Shown here: positions 4,732 through 5,975 of the stretch, one piece after another | How positions within the stretch are numbered: the stretch's first letter is position 1 | How the letters are laid out: the number at the start of each line of letters is the position of its first letter | Source of the DNA: an uncultured Clostridia bacterium | GTDB taxonomy: Bacteria > Bacillota_A > Clostridia > Oscillospirales > Oscillospiraceae | Direction: 5' to 3' | Assembly (NCBI GenBank): GCA_949289625.1 | Contig: CASEPH010000222.1 | Location: 1 to 5,975, forward strand | DNA length: 5,975 bases | Notes under the pieces: generated by a model | Databases searched by the model: none | Told to the model about the DNA's origin: nothing | What the model saw: only the letters and a program-made list of their open reading frames with translations | Translations under genes and position numbers: made by a program

Positions 4732-5975
4732 CCACTGGGCAAATCCAGATCCTTTTCTGTCAAAAAATTGGGTGGACAATTTTCCATCAAGCTTGTTCAT
4801 GATGAATGTCCGAAGATCCAAGCTCTCCCCGGACTGTACAGCCTCAACAACATCGCGATATCTAGAGAGGAATGGGTTGCTCATCTGCCCACGCTTCATA
4901 GCCCAACCTAGATAGAAAGCCATCAGATTGCATGCGTCCAATTCATCAACGGGTAGGCGAAGCGACTGTATTTTCTCGATCTGTTTTTTAGCGTTGTCCA
5001 TCTCCGCTGGATCGTAGCCAATCTTCTCGCGGTCGTTGACTACGTTCAGACGCTTGGGATTGATAACCTCTAGGCTCTCGTCTTGGCAGAGATCTAGGAG
5101 TGCGTCTGAGCCGTTTTCTCGCTTAAATTGGATTTCCTCTCGGTAAAGAGGGATCACTTGATAAAAGTTGACTTCCTCACCACTCGGAAGACGGCAAGCA
5201 AAGGCATCCTGACCAAACGGGCCGGGCCATAACAAAATCGTGCCTCGAAGTTCCGTGTTCTCCGAGAAGGGGATGCCATCATCCCCCTCCATCAAGGTTG
5301 TTCTGGATTCGAGTCCTACTTCTGGATCATTCAATGCAAATCGGACGATGGACAACATCATCTGAATAGGCCAGCTCCACCGATCTTCCTTGCAGCCAGA
5401 TTCCGTTAGCTTCCAATATCGTGGCAGGTTAATGAGAAGTTCGGCGCGTTCGAGCTTTTCGTCCTGACGCTCTTCCGGAAATTTCATCCGATGGCGGCTT
5501 AAGCCTAGAGTGACCAAGGTGTAATAGTCATGCTCCAGTCGTGGCGGGATGAGGACGATCTGAATGGGGAGATCGGGGTTGCCGTCCACTGAGAGGATTT
5601 GAGTGAAAGTGCCGAAGTACTGGTCAATGTGTTTCTTCACATGGCCGAGAATGTCGTCATCCGCAGGGGGAGTGGTCTCTTGTCGGATCAACTCCTCCCG
5701 TTCTTTCCAGTCGCTCTCAAAAGCCGCTTCCTCTTGAAGGTATTTCTCGCAATCTTGAACTAGCTTCAGTGCGTCCGGATCATCGGGAGCTAAGGCTAAC
5801 CAGTGTTTTGCATACTCATAGGCGGTGGAAGCTGAACTGTCTGCCATGATATGCGCATAACCCATTCGAGCATTCCAATAGGGGTCACTCTCACCTTGGG
5901 TACGAATGGATTCCAGTAGCTCAATAGCATGCTGCAGAAGTTCTCCATTGACTTCAGCATCCTCCCCATGAGCAC
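4729..5975 (-). CDS. TPR + suppressor-of-fused domain protein, partial at right edge
   Basis: The frame is open from the right edge (5973) to TAA 4729-4731: 414 codons, with the true start outside the window. The ATG at 5863-5865 is internal, because the 36 codons upstream continue a tetratricopeptide repeat (LLQHAIELLESIRTQGESDP, then YWNAR-MGYAHI...AYEYAKHWLALAPDDPDALKL). Counting from that internal Met, a SUFU domain spans ~75-280: VKKHIDQYFG (76-85), YYTLVTLGLS (114-123), ERAELLINLPRYWK (139-152), WPIQMMLSIVRFAL (165-178), LLWPGPFGQD (211-220) and QVIPLYREEIQF (246-257). SUFU domains are widespread in bacterial toxin-immunity loci. A helical stretch follows from ~290 (LPVDELDACNLMAFYLGWAM, 314-333; SLDLRTFIMNKLDGKL, 348-363) and is cut by the stop at FDRKGSGFAQW. 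Intact relatives seem to continue, so the product is probably C-terminally truncated. No membrane or secretion signal is visible in the part present. Confidence 0.85.
   Translation of the reverse strand, partial: AHGEDAEVNGELLQHAIELLESIRTQGESDPYWNARMGYAHIMADSSASTAYEYAKHWLALAPDDPDALKLVQDCEKYLQEEAAFESDWKEREELIRQETTPPADDDILGHVKKHIDQYFGTFTQILSVDGNPDLPIQIVLIPPRLEHDYYTLVTLGLSRHRMKFPEERQDEKLERAELLINLPRYWKLTESGCKEDRWSWPIQMMLSIVRFALNDPEVGLESRTTLMEGDDGIPFSENTELRGTILLWPGPFGQDAFACRLPSGEEVNFYQVIPLYREEIQFKRENGSDALLDLCQDESLEVINPKRLNVVNDREKIGYDPAEMDNAKKQIEKIQSLRLPVDELDACNLMAFYLGWAMKRGQMSNPFLSRYRDVVEAVQSGESLDLRTFIMNKLDGKLSTQFFDRKGSGFAQW

Noticed and set aside
4582..4911. 109-codon plus-strand frame across the SUFU/DUF2185 break
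   Set aside because: It is antisense to well-patterned coding sequence on the minus strand, has no family resemblance, and its position over the break is chance.
5863..5865. ATG as the start of the SUFU gene
   Set aside because: The frame remains open to the edge and the upstream codons complete a TPR helix pair, so this Met is internal.

Overview
The window is a compact run of seven consecutive minus-strand coding units with almost no space between them. The largest unassigned gap is 78 bp (4033-4110). No tRNA, rRNA, transposase, CRISPR array or convincing terminator is visible. Genes run off both edges. Strong GGAGG/AAGGAG ribosome binding sites, TTG/GTG start use, roughly 50 % G+C and the set of protein families suggest a Bacillota (Clostridia-type, perhaps gut) genome. 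The host assignment is inference.

In order of transcription, from high to low coordinates: (1) a TPR + suppressor-of-fused (SUFU) protein entering from the right edge, whose frame is cut by one TAA at 4729-4731 and then continues open into (2) a DUF2185-type domain ending at 4111; (3) an ankyrin-repeat protein with a SUKH-like C-terminal domain (2944-4032); (4) a 206-aa protein with a TfoX-N-like first half (2321-2941); (5) a DUF2262 protein (1468-2307); (6) an unrecognised 138-aa protein starting at TTG (1042-1458); (7) a SUKH-3-like protein (463-1017); (8) the first 142 codons of another SUKH-like protein (1-426), which continues past the left edge. Items 1 and 2 look like one ancestral gene split by a nonsense codon.

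SUFU, SUKH, ankyrin, DUF2185 and DUF2262 domains are all known as, or strongly associated with, immunity proteins of bacterial polymorphic toxin and contact-dependent competition systems. Their co-directional stacking is what is called a poly-immunity locus: an array of different antitoxins, many probably orphan, that protects against toxins of kin or competitors. No toxin or secretion gene lies inside the window. Unrecognised genes inside such an array (the TfoX-like protein, the 138-aa protein) are candidate new immunity families by association. Several junctions place the stop codon of one gene inside or beside the Shine-Dalgarno of the next, consistent with one polycistronic message. The promoter must lie beyond the right edge or go unrecognised.
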